Shown in pieces: positions 15,643-23,629 of a stretch of DNA of 32,196 nucleotides. Every line of letters begins with the position of its first letter. Position 1 is the stretch's first letter. The notes below the pieces were generated by a model. It did not search any database, was not told where the DNA came from, and saw nothing but the letters and a program-made list of their open reading frames with translations. The DNA comes from an uncultured beta proteobacterium (GTDB taxonomy: Bacteria > Pseudomonadota > Gammaproteobacteria > Burkholderiales > Burkholderiaceae_C). The translations under genes were made by a program, and so were the position numbers. Location: NCBI GenBank assembly GCA_903930255.1, contig CAIYYA010000262.1:1-32196 (forward strand), in the 5' to 3' direction.

Positions 15643-16758
15643 TTACTGAAACTGTTTGAACAATGCATCAAGATTTTTCGGGCCTCGACGCTGCAAATAA
15701 TAGTCCAGCAACTCGTTTTTGTCGTAACCCAATACAAAGAACGCAACACCACCGAGTTTTTCTTGCGTCAATAAATCAAATTTGCGGCCCAGCGACCACC
15801 AATCTTCAAACCAAGCTTCCACCCATTGCCCTTGATCGTTCTTGAATTTATAAAACGAAGAACCTGTAGAGGGATCATGCTGGGCGCCATATTGCGCGAC
15901 ACGTTCCTTTACGCTGATTCGAATATCTGGCATCTGCTCTTGCGTCAAGGCAGCAAAGGTGGAAATATTTCCAGCTTTGAGCGTCTTACTGCGCAGTTTG
16001 GCATCTGTCACAGGCCATTCATAGCCATAAAACGGAAAAGTCAACACCAACTGCTCACTGCGCACGCCCAATGCCAACCCATCCACGACGGCTGACTTCC
16101 ATGTCAAAGCGTCTGATCCTTGCAATGGCGCTATTGGCCCCGCATTGGGACTGCTTTTGTAATGCGTATCGTAGCTTTGCAGCACAACGTCATTCATCAG
16201 TTTGAGCGTTTCAGCATCGTACAAAGGACTCTCCGATTTGACAGGTACAAAAACAGACAAATGCCTCGCTGGTTGCAATTGCTTGAGCTTTTCTGACAAT
16301 CGTCTGAGAGCTTGGCGATAACGACCAATGGCAACAGCGTTGGCACCACTGTAAATTTCGAAATCAAACTGAAGACCGCTCACTGAGCTGGAAGTTGCCA
16401 GCTCTAGACAATTCAGCTCAAAGTGGCGCACCGCATCATCGGACGAGAACAGCGTATTAAAAACACCCACATCAAAAAGTGTCAGGGTCAAATCAATCGG
16501 TAAATTGTTTTTTTGGGCCGATTTTTGTAATTCAACCCATTCTTCTGGCCAGCCGTGGCGCTCAACAATCGCACCCGTAACATCGACCTTGAGTTCAAAA
16601 AAAAACAAACGATCCAACTGAGCCAATGGAGCGCTGCGCCAGCTCTCAGGCAGCCACCAAGCCTGATAAGCAAAAGCTTTGAGAGGCTGACTACCGGACG
16701 GCAGTTGCCAAAGTGCCAGCAACAACAAAAACAACCCGCGGCTTAGCAGCAACCTCAT
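15643..16758 (-). CDS. GH18-like glycoside hydrolase, secreted
   Basis: The 371-residue protein has a signal peptide (MRLLLSRGLFLLLLALWQLPSGS). Its core resembles GH18 chitinase/YaaH-type barrels: SGLQFDFEIYSG holds the end of the DxxDxDxE motif (D132, E134 as acid/base), FPFYGYEW, and a C-terminal AWFEDWWSL....LGGVAFFVLGYD. The first two Asp of DxxDxDxE are absent, but the catalytic Glu and the Asp two before it remain. GH18 enzymes act on GlcNAc-containing polymers. Its ATG overlaps the stop of the second parA (ATGA). In cellulose operons the equivalent slot holds the GH8 cellulase BcsZ, so this suggests a different polymer. It could also be a non-catalytic GH18-like binder. Confidence 0.7.
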   Translation of the reverse strand: MRLLLSRGLFLLLLALWQLPSGSQPLKAFAYQAWWLPESWRSAPLAQLDRLFFFELKVDVTGAIVERHGWPEEWVELQKSAQKNNLPIDLTLTLFDVGVFNTLFSSDDAVRHFELNCLELATSSSVSGLQFDFEIYSGANAVAIGRYRQALRRLSEKLKQLQPARHLSVFVPVKSESPLYDAETLKLMNDVVLQSYDTHYKSSPNAGPIAPLQGSDALTWKSAVVDGLALGVRSEQLVLTFPFYGYEWPVTDAKLRSKTLKAGNISTFAALTQEQMPDIRISVKERVAQYGAQHDPSTGSSFYKFKNDQGQWVEAWFEDWWSLGRKFDLLTQEKLGGVAFFVLGYDKNELLDYYLQRRGPKNLDALFKQFQ

Positions 16759-17504
16759 GGATCGGTACTATTCAGCAACCAGTCAGCGACATATTGAATG
16801 TCCAAACTCGCTTTGCAGCCTGGCTCATAATGAAGCACTGGGCGCTCATAAGCCAGTGCTTGCGCTACCCGCGCATCTCGGTGAATGGCCACCGGAACCA
16901 ATTGGCTGGCATAGTTGGCATAGAGAGCGGTTCTAACCTGATGGCCGAGCTTGCCGTTGACTGGCATTTGATTAATCAACAGATACATGCCAAAAAAATC
17001 AGCACGGTCAACGGTGTACTCCTGAACCAGTGCCGATATTTTCCCAATGGTGGCAAAAGAAGCGGCGTCCGCCAGAATGACAACCAAAGCACGATTCGCA
17101 GCGACCAGCGCCTGATGCAAATAGACCGAAGGACCCGGTGGGGTGTCCAGCACCACATAGTCAAACGCATCCGCACTCAAACTCTGAATACCATCACTCA
17201 CCCAGCGCGGATTTGCTTTGAGTTGGGATTCAAAGTCCTCAAGCTCGGGTTCAGTGACTCGACCAAAGGGGATGAAGCTAACACCATAAGGGCTGTCAAA
17301 AATCGAGCTAGCCGCAATCCCCTCACGCACCAAACCTGCAATTTCATCAGGATCCATTCCCAAATGAAAACGTTGGGCGTTCTGTGGATCCAAATCGATC
17401 AGCAGGACTTTTTTCTTACGCTGCGACAAAGCCGATGCCACATTGGCTGCTAATGTGGTTTTGCCAACGCCACCTTTACCCGAGATGAACGCAATAATGT
17501 GCAT
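16755..17504 (-). CDS. Second BcsQ/MinD-like ParA-family ATPase
   Basis: The 249-residue protein starts at ATG 17504; the longer open frame to 17666 lies inside bcsB and has no family similarity. Motifs are the deviant Walker A GKGGVGKTT near residue 10, LLIDLDPQNAQ, and the switch VVLDTPPGPSVY. It is clearly homologous to bcsQ at 21984-22748: both have LDPQNA, PPGPSVYL and a final YEP.....D. The gene sits 29 bases after bcsB and overlaps the GH18 gene by ATGA. BcsQ-type ATPases localise or assemble the Bcs complex at the inner membrane. Two MinD-like genes also bracket the Wss acetylated-cellulose operon of Pseudomonas (wssA, wssJ), so a duplicate is not unprecedented. Confidence 0.88.
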   Translation of the reverse strand: MHIIAFISGKGGVGKTTLAANVASALSQRKKKVLLIDLDPQNAQRFHLGMDPDEIAGLVREGIAASSIFDSPYGVSFIPFGRVTEPELEDFESQLKANPRWVSDGIQSLSADAFDYVVLDTPPGPSVYLHQALVAANRALVVILADAASFATIGKISALVQEYTVDRADFFGMYLLINQMPVNGKLGHQVRTALYANYASQLVPVAIHRDARVAQALAYERPVLHYEPGCKASLDIQYVADWLLNSTDP

Positions 17505-17533
17505 AGGTATTTTTTGCTGCGTGAAGAAAGTAT

Positions 17534-19876
17534 CTAAGATTTTGCTTTGGATTTTGCACGACGCGCGATCAAATTGCGCAGTGGTCGATAAGCAGCAACC
17601 CCCAGCAAAATACAAACTAAAACGGCGATGATGCCAACCCACATGGGATGATCTGCAAAAAGCCACTGCAAACGGCTCAATAAAGACAGCGAGCCAACAT
17701 AATAGGTGGCACTCACCTTCACATGGCTGAGTTCTTTTTCTTGAAAGACTGCCAGGTCTCCCTTGATCGTGCCGACACGTTCAACATCAGTCAGCGCATC
17801 GGTGACCTTTTGCAAATCAAAGGCCTTGTCAGCATGCACAAGAACCACGCTACGACCTGCTTTGAGGGGCGACTCAAAGGCCATGAGAGTCGCCAAATCC
17901 CCCCCCCCCATCAGATTCAACTCACCTTTCGGTTGTGGCACGAAATGCACGTCTTTTTGTTCCCATCGATAGGGCGGCAACCAAGTCGCATCGGGCTCAC
18001 GCACTCGACGCTCACCATTGACTTGCACCAAAGGCAAACGATCAGCCCATTTACTCATCAACGCCTGGCTATTGGCCGAGCCAATCACCAGCAGGTCTTT
18101 ATCTGCCACTGAATCGATTTCAGCAGCCATCAGCAGCGTGTGACGCAGCCCTGGGTAGCCGGTAGATTCCGCCATGCGCCCCATCAGCGCCAGATAAACA
18201 CTGATTTCGCTCGCGTTGGGTCGATCCGGCATGATCACAGCCGTTTCGGACAAGTCAGCTAAGCGGGTATAGGGAAACCCGATATTGGCAAAATAGGCGA
18301 GGTTTGGCAGTGCTGTGTAATGCGGAAAAATACTAAAGTCAAGCGTCGATTCAGGGTCAATTGCGCCTTGCAGGTTTTCAGGCGGCATGTTTTGGCATTC
18401 GCCATGTTTCAAAATATCGAAAAAATAACTCAGCTGCAATTGATCACGACCCGCCAACGCATAGGGCGGCAAAAACAATAAATCACTGCGTTTGGACATG
18501 TAATCACTGCCCACCAGATTCAGACGGTTACTGTCCTCCCCATTTTTCAGAGGCATATTCAACGGCAACGCATGAATGAAGTCATTGTTCAAGCTGATAT
18601 TCAGGCTGGAGCTCTTGTGCTCAGGCAAGCGTGTGTATCGGTACTTCAGGTTAAGCGGAACACCGGGTGTGCGCCAAGTGAAAAGGTCGGGAGCCAAGCG
18701 GTAGTTCAAGCGCACCACCTCGGGATACCAACCTTGCACACGCAACTCTTCTGGACGAGTCAATTCACCAAAACGAACCGGCCGATCCAACGGCACCCAG
18801 GCAGGTGCATCGTAAGGTTTACGTGGCGAAATTTCTATTTCTTTGGAGACCGTGACCGATGCGCCAGCCAAGCTCTTGCTAACCATGGCAATAGCCCGAG
18901 CCGAACGCAACAACTCAGCCTCATTGGATCCGGTCACAACCAACAGCTTTGCCAAAGGATTGACGGGGTGGGTTATCACACTCAAAGTAGGTCCAGGTGC
19001 ACTTTCAACACCCGTGATTTTTTCTCCAGCACCGACAAAAACGACTGCATTTCCATCTGGCAACGTATTCATCAGCGCCGGGAATTGCGCGCCCCGAGCG
19101 CCAGCTTGCATGGCAAACCAAGCAGCCACAAAACCGGCTGCCTTGAGCGTGCCAGGTGCCGGATTTGCAGAAAAAACAAACGGTAGCTTGAGTTGTGCAT
19201 CATCCCGCTTATCAAAGAACGGGGCTGGCAAAAATTTCAAGTCATTGGTGACTATTTTGGGCGCCAGCGTTAACTCTAGTCGACCCAAATCACTCAGAGT
19301 CAACCACAGTGACGAGTGAAAAGGATCTTCACATTGGCGCGTGTAATGTGCGATCAGGTTGAAGCGCAAATAGTTCACGTCACTGAACTGGCGTGGATCC
19401 AGATCAATATCACGATTGTTCCCCAGGTTTTTCCCCAACGGCAACGCCTCTACCGTGGCCACACGTTCATTCAGCAAAATCCTCAAATGACTCAACTCCG
19501 GTATCAATGCCGGGGAATAGTCATACTGCAGTTTTAGCTTGGCCGCCACCACCATTTCATCAGAGCGAACCGAAAAAGACAAGGTTCTGGAGCCATCCGC
19601 GCCTTTGACATTCACCGACGACCATGCCCCTAATTGTTTAAAACTCAGTGAAACAACACGTTGCGCATTCGATTTAACCAACGACACTCCGGTCACAGCA
19701 CTCGCAGCAGCGACCGAATTCACCTCGACAACCTCTTCCACTGCCTGAGTTTTCTTGGATTTTTTGGCTTTCGCCTGAGCTGAAAAACTCGCAAAGACCA
19801 CACCAAAGGCAATAACCAATGTAAAAAAGCCAATAACAATTCGCAATTTGCCCCAGGTGTTAACAATTGACTTCAT
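17534..19876 (-). CDS. bcsB: BcsB, periplasmic polysaccharide-guiding subunit of the Bcs complex
   Basis: The 780-residue protein has an N-terminal signal/membrane segment (about 10-33) and a K/A-rich linker. Alternating carbohydrate-binding and flavodoxin-like domains follow, with one C-terminal membrane helix (about 745-768, MWVGIIAVLVCILLGVAAYRPL). Length matches E. coli BcsB (779). Recognisable stretches include LSFKQLGA.....VKG, QFSDVNYLRFNLIAHYTRQCEDPFHS (residues split here for brevity: FRFNL-type strand then C-E-D-P) and YP.TRLADL. ATG 19876 overlaps the bcsA stop (ATGA) and has GGAAGA upstream, so it is preferred over an earlier start at 19891. BcsB normally pairs with BcsA through its C-terminal helix. 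Codons 656-660 contain a run of 11 G, upstream of that helix. Confidence 0.92.
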   Translation of the reverse strand: MKSIVNTWGKLRIVIGFFTLVIAFGVVFASFSAQAKAKKSKKTQAVEEVVEVNSVAAASAVTGVSLVKSNAQRVVSLSFKQLGAWSSVNVKGADGSRTLSFSVRSDEMVVAAKLKLQYDYSPALIPELSHLRILLNERVATVEALPLGKNLGNNRDIDLDPRQFSDVNYLRFNLIAHYTRQCEDPFHSSLWLTLSDLGRLELTLAPKIVTNDLKFLPAPFFDKRDDAQLKLPFVFSANPAPGTLKAAGFVAAWFAMQAGARGAQFPALMNTLPDGNAVVFVGAGEKITGVESAPGPTLSVITHPVNPLAKLLVVTGSNEAELLRSARAIAMVSKSLAGASVTVSKEIEISPRKPYDAPAWVPLDRPVRFGELTRPEELRVQGWYPEVVRLNYRLAPDLFTWRTPGVPLNLKYRYTRLPEHKSSSLNISLNNDFIHALPLNMPLKNGEDSNRLNLVGSDYMSKRSDLLFLPPYALAGRDQLQLSYFFDILKHGECQNMPPENLQGAIDPESTLDFSIFPHYTALPNLAYFANIGFPYTRLADLSETAVIMPDRPNASEISVYLALMGRMAESTGYPGLRHTLLMAAEIDSVADKDLLVIGSANSQALMSKWADRLPLVQVNGERRVREPDATWLPPYRWEQKDVHFVPQPKGELNLMGGGDLATLMAFESPLKAGRSVVLVHADKAFDLQKVTDALTDVERVGTIKGDLAVFQEKELSHVKVSATYYVGSLSLLSRLQWLFADHPMWVGIIAVLVCILLGVAAYRPLRNLIARRAKSKAKS
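17899..17909 (-). repeat. Homopolymer G11 tract inside bcsB
   Basis: The plus strand shows eleven consecutive C; the coding strand therefore reads ATG GGG GGG GGG GAT (M656 to D660). The frame is open at this length. Runs this long are prone to slipped-strand errors; gain or loss of one base would truncate BcsB before its C-terminal membrane helix. Confidence 0.9.
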
Positions 19877-21987
19877 GTTTTTTTCTTCCACTTCGTATTC
19901 ATTTGTGCAACTGCCAGCTTAATCGAACGTTTCGTTATGCTAAACCACAGCACACCAAGGCCACGCCCCAATCCTTCTATCGCCTTCATTAAACCATTCG
20001 GAAATATTTGATCAACCCGTTCTGCTGGTAACCATGCCGGCCAGTTGGATCCACGAGCCAATGCCGCCTGGGTAAACGCCTCGTATTGTGACTTGCTGGC
20101 TGGTTCTATGCACAAATCGACGCCAGACAGACCGACAGAAAGCACTTGTGCATCAAAAACAAATTCGTTGTAAGACTGGAAAATCGATAGTTGAATGGAT
20201 TGATTGGGCTCCAACTGGGCACCAGGTGGCAAACTTAAATGCAAGTTGACTGCCGGAAAATTGGATGTCTTACAACTTAAGGTTCGATTATTTTGCAGGC
20301 GAATCATGGCTGGCATTACTCTCAATGCCCGTTTATGTCGGGCAATTTCTTGGGTCTCACGAATCACTGCGTAGCGAGCAGCCATAACCATCACCACCAG
20401 AGCAGACCAGCCCAGATAAAAACCCAATGACTGCAGCTGTTCACCATTGGCGTGCAGCATCGTCCACCCCCCCCATAGCCACGCACAAGCATGCAGCCCT
20501 GCCAAACCACGCCATGCAACGGACTCCAAGGCAGGCGACTTCGATACCGTCTGTTTCAGTTCAGCGTTGCGCGCCTGTTTACGCTCGCGAAACTGCGTCA
20601 AAACCACAAAGATACTGGTCAGAACAAATATGTAGAGTGCTAGTAACAACTCCTGAAGTTCAATCAATAAAGGTAGGCGTTTTTTGGATTCCAGCCGGTT
20701 TGCCAAGAGCCAGGATTGTCCCCAATGGGGTACTAAATAGACTAATATGACCGGCACCGGCGACTGCACAGGTGCAATATTGGCCAGCAAATACAGTAAA
20801 GGCAACGTCAACAGCGCCAATGGCAACAAAGGGCGATAAAACGCCAGCACCGGGTTGGCAGCTTCCAATGCCATACGCCACCGCACAGCAGCGCCTGGAT
20901 AGGGATTAAGCAGCCCCCTGATTTGCTGGTTGTGCTTCACCACACAAATGTGACCCCAGCCGCTTTCCCTCAATCGGTTGGCCAGATGCTGGTCAACAGG
21001 ATCAATTGGCACGCCACCACACGACACCAGTACCGAGCGTTTTGCCACCAAAAACTCTGATTGTGTTCCCGATTCGCAGAACTCAAGTCGCAATGATTCT
21101 GTCAAAGCAGGGAGTAAAAAATGCTGCGCGGTGCTAACCAAGCCAAGCGCAGCTTCAGCCTGGAGCCAGCCTGCACTCAGACGTAAAAATTCATGCGCAG
21201 GCACATGCCCGGCCTGCAAAACAGCAATCAACTCCTCTTTGGAGTCCAATAATGCCCGGTTAATCAACCCTGCATTGCCGAGCAAAACTTCAGAATAAGT
21301 TAAATAGCTGGCTCGAAGTTCAGTGCAAATGCGCCGCAAATCAGCGCGATCAGTGGCATCCAAAACATAGATATTCAACCGATCTTGCTGCAATTTCAAA
21401 CCAGTGATGGCACTGATGCTGCGCTCAACATCCACTCTCGAAAATCCGCTAGCCAAAATAAACACGCCCAAACGCGGCTGCACAGCTAAACCTTCTGCGG
21501 AATCGACCCGGCTCAACCAAGCAGGCCAAAGTCGCTGCAAGGCATTGCAAACAAAGATAAAAACCCCGTAAAACTCCAGCAGAAGCAAGCCTAAGCGCAC
21601 AAAATAATCAACACTGTAGGCAGGAGCCAGTGAGTCCAGCAAACGCCAATCCAGGTAGCGAGCGGTACTGATGATGGCCATGCCTGCCAGCATCAAACTG
21701 ACAGCCTTGCCCTGAAATCGTCGAATCCAGAATGAAGCAGCAAAGAGCATCACTGAAAAAATAGTTTGCTCTGTCAGCGTAAATCGCACCGTCATCAAAA
21801 GTAAGGTTAGCCCAACAAATCCGGCGAGTGCCAGCAGACCTACACCTGGCAAACGCCCTGCCAGTGATTGCTGCCAGCGCTGATTCCAGTCGCTAATATT
21901 GCTGCTTTCGTACGGACAAACCAGATTTTTTGAATCGGCCTTGCCCCAACGCTCGCGCCAAAGCGACAGAAGTTGAAGCGGTGTCAT
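19873..21987 (-). CDS. bcsA: BcsA-like protein lacking glycosyltransferase and PilZ motifs (pseudoenzyme)
   Basis: The 704-residue protein aligns with cellulose synthase BcsA (872 in E. coli): N-terminal membrane helices (about 50-150, including ARYLDWRL), a GT-like domain (170-375), more helices (385-465, 485-545) and a PilZ-like domain (545-645). Substrate and catalytic motifs are gone. The acidic pair after LNI.(I/V)LD is LDAT; HAKAGN is LLGNAGL; DxDHVP is QAGHVP (258-263); TED is PVD (330-332); QRIRW is AAVRW (366-370). In the PilZ domain, DxSxxG is NFPAVN (576-581) and the first Arg of RxxxR is lost. Surrounding structure is well kept and there is no frameshift, so it looks selected as a non-catalytic subunit, not decaying. 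It has ATGA overlaps with bcsQ upstream and bcsB downstream. A G8 run lies at 20467-20474. Confidence 0.88.
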   Translation of the reverse strand: MTPLQLLSLWRERWGKADSKNLVCPYESSNISDWNQRWQQSLAGRLPGVGLLALAGFVGLTLLLMTVRFTLTEQTIFSVMLFAASFWIRRFQGKAVSLMLAGMAIISTARYLDWRLLDSLAPAYSVDYFVRLGLLLLEFYGVFIFVCNALQRLWPAWLSRVDSAEGLAVQPRLGVFILASGFSRVDVERSISAITGLKLQQDRLNIYVLDATDRADLRRICTELRASYLTYSEVLLGNAGLINRALLDSKEELIAVLQAGHVPAHEFLRLSAGWLQAEAALGLVSTAQHFLLPALTESLRLEFCESGTQSEFLVAKRSVLVSCGGVPIDPVDQHLANRLRESGWGHICVVKHNQQIRGLLNPYPGAAVRWRMALEAANPVLAFYRPLLPLALLTLPLLYLLANIAPVQSPVPVILVYLVPHWGQSWLLANRLESKKRLPLLIELQELLLALYIFVLTSIFVVLTQFRERKQARNAELKQTVSKSPALESVAWRGLAGLHACAWLWGGWTMLHANGEQLQSLGFYLGWSALVVMVMAARYAVIRETQEIARHKRALRVMPAMIRLQNNRTLSCKTSNFPAVNLHLSLPPGAQLEPNQSIQLSIFQSYNEFVFDAQVLSVGLSGVDLCIEPASKSQYEAFTQAALARGSNWPAWLPAERVDQIFPNGLMKAIEGLGRGLGVLWFSITKRSIKLAVAQMNTKWKKKT

Positions 21988-22748
21988 TGATTGATCGTGT
22001 CAATAACCCAGCTTGCCAGACGCGCCAAGTCAACGCTGGCTTGGCCATGGGGCTCGTAGTCGAGCACCGGTTGCTGGAACGCTAACGCCTCACCCACAGC
22101 CTCGTCAGCATGAATCTCGATCGGGCAAATACGGTTTCGCAGTTGCTGGCGAAGATACGCTGCAGTATCCCGATTGAGCGACTCACTGCGGTCAACTTGA
22201 TTGAGTAAATAAAACACTTTGCATCCAGCTTGGGTGTTATTAGTCTCAGCCAGCCAGGACTCCATTGCAGGAATGGTTGCATAGGAACCCGCATCGGCCA
22301 GCAACACCACTAGAACTAAATCAGCACAGGCGAACACCTGTTTCAGATAAACCGAAGGACCTGGCGGAGAGTCCACGATGACGATCGCGTCATTACTCAA
22401 ACCCGCACGCGCGATCTGTTCGCCAACCCAGTTTGGATGCAGTGCCAACAATGCCTCATAAGCCTCGCGATCAGCCTCAGAAACCGAGCCAAAAGGCAAA
22501 CAAGCCACATGGGCTGGGCTTTGCAACAATCCTTCACGCCAATCTGCTGAGCGTAAAGACTGCTCGCAGGCTCCGCCCGAATCATCGTCCGCCAAACCAA
22601 AATGCCAATGAAGTGCATTTTGCGGATCTAAATCAACCACACTTACCCGGTCTGGACCCAATTTTGCGACCATTGCAGCCGCCAAATTAGCTGAAGTCGA
22701 GGTTTTTCCAACCCCTCCCTTCATAGACACAACGCCCACAATACTCAT
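21984..22748 (-). CDS. bcsQ: BcsQ, MinD/ParA-family ATPase of the Bcs complex
   Basis: The 254-residue protein has the deviant Walker A MKGGVGKTS near residue 9, VVDLDPQNALHWHFG (Walker A' region and the BcsQ-typical continuation), VDSPPGPSVYLKQ, and a C-terminal LDYEPHGQASVDLARLA. In Enterobacteria BcsQ is needed for cellulose secretion and binds BcsR and BcsE at the inner membrane. The start ATG 22748 overlaps the bcsP stop by ATGA and the stop overlaps bcsA in the same way, so translation is coupled across bcsP-Q-A-B. It is homologous to the second copy at 16755. No unusual residues were seen. Confidence 0.93.
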   Translation of the reverse strand: MSIVGVVSMKGGVGKTSTSANLAAAMVAKLGPDRVSVVDLDPQNALHWHFGLADDDSGGACEQSLRSADWREGLLQSPAHVACLPFGSVSEADREAYEALLALHPNWVGEQIARAGLSNDAIVIVDSPPGPSVYLKQVFACADLVLVVLLADAGSYATIPAMESWLAETNNTQAGCKVFYLLNQVDRSESLNRDTAAYLRQQLRNRICPIEIHADEAVGEALAFQQPVLDYEPHGQASVDLARLASWVIDTINQ

Positions 22749-23596
22749 CGCCTCGCCAGTCGTCCTAGGAACGATGATTTCTTGACCGAGGAAGTTTGAG
22801 ACTCCGGTTTTTTAGGCGCCTGCAAACGACCAAAAAGACTTTTTAATGATTCTGTAGAACGTTGCGCCTCTTGCACCACAGTCGCTTTCGCCATAGAAAT
22901 TTTGGCTGCTGGCGCAACGGGTGCACTGCTGAGCACCTGTGCAGACACCGAGGCAGAGGCCGGTGCAGCGCTTAATTTAGGTGCCACTTTCGCAAGCGTC
23001 AATTTGGCAGGCGGCTCAGCGGGTTCGCTTGGTGGCGTGGACCGAGTTTGCAGCATAGGCACGGCTTGAGCTATTGGTTCTGGTGGCAACCGTGGCGCAA
23101 TAGGCAGACGCACAGGAGGCGGCAAATCTGGCGCCACTTGAGTGGGAGCCTTTGGGCTAGGTCGACTAATTGGCGCAGGCTCCAAAGGCGCTTTGGCAAG
23201 CAGAATCGGAGCGGCTTCAGCCTGTGGGTTCGGCTCTACCAACACCGGTGCTGCACTGCGTGCCGAAGATTTGGATTGAGCACGTGAACCAGCGCGTGAA
23301 CTCGGTTTACGGCCAACCATTTTGCTTAAGCCCTGAGCCAACTGCTCGTTCAGCCCAGGCATCGACAAGGCTGGCGCACGCTGAGAGCCGGCAGTCGTCT
23401 TGGAGCTTGCGCGATTTGTCTTCTCTTCCTCTGTCAAGGAGGGCGCCGCAGAGGGCTTAACGGGGGCAATTGCCCGAAAAAGAGGCCAGCGCTGCTCAGC
23501 ATCTTTGCCGGCAGCTGTGGCCACACTCGCTAAAGGTGCTTCGTTAGGGCGCAGTGATTTGAAAATGGGCGAGAGCTTGTCTGCTTGGGATGCCAT
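22745..23596 (-). CDS. bcsP: BcsP-like protein: BcsR-type N-terminal motif and Pro/Ala-rich linker
   Basis: The 283-residue protein has an N-terminal segment ending in EQRWPLFRAIAP (about residues 34-46), resembling the RWPLL core of BcsR (CBP_BcsR family). A long low-complexity Pro/Ala/Ser-rich region follows. The C-terminus carries ESLKSLFGRL and a final SSFLGRLARR. There is no membrane segment or enzyme motif. BcsP precedes bcsQ in many beta- and gammaproteobacterial bcs operons; BcsR-type segments bind BcsQ. The start ATG 23596 is fixed by a strong ribosome site (AGGAGA about 7 bases upstream). The gene follows bcsD by 33 bases. Low complexity makes similarity outside the N-terminus uninformative. 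Confidence 0.75.
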   Translation of the reverse strand: MASQADKLSPIFKSLRPNEAPLASVATAAGKDAEQRWPLFRAIAPVKPSAAPSLTEEEKTNRASSKTTAGSQRAPALSMPGLNEQLAQGLSKMVGRKPSSRAGSRAQSKSSARSAAPVLVEPNPQAEAAPILLAKAPLEPAPISRPSPKAPTQVAPDLPPPVRLPIAPRLPPEPIAQAVPMLQTRSTPPSEPAEPPAKLTLAKVAPKLSAAPASASVSAQVLSSAPVAPAAKISMAKATVVQEAQRSTESLKSLFGRLQAPKKPESQTSSVKKSSFLGRLARR

Positions 23597-23629
23597 GCAC
23601 GGTCTCCTGAGATTTTTATTGCACCACCA

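Noticed and set aside
14754..15659. Open frame of 301 codons on the plus strand
   Set aside because: It is entirely antisense to algI, has a highly basic, Gln/His/Arg-rich composition, no recognisable motif and no ribosome site; it is a shadow of the membrane-protein codon pattern.
16713..17453. Open frame of 246 codons on the plus strand
   Set aside because: Antisense to the second parA gene, whose motifs are unambiguous; no protein-like pattern in the shadow.
19873..21987. Annotation as an active cellulose synthase catalytic subunit
   Set aside because: Overall similarity would give that name, but every catalytic motif is substituted.
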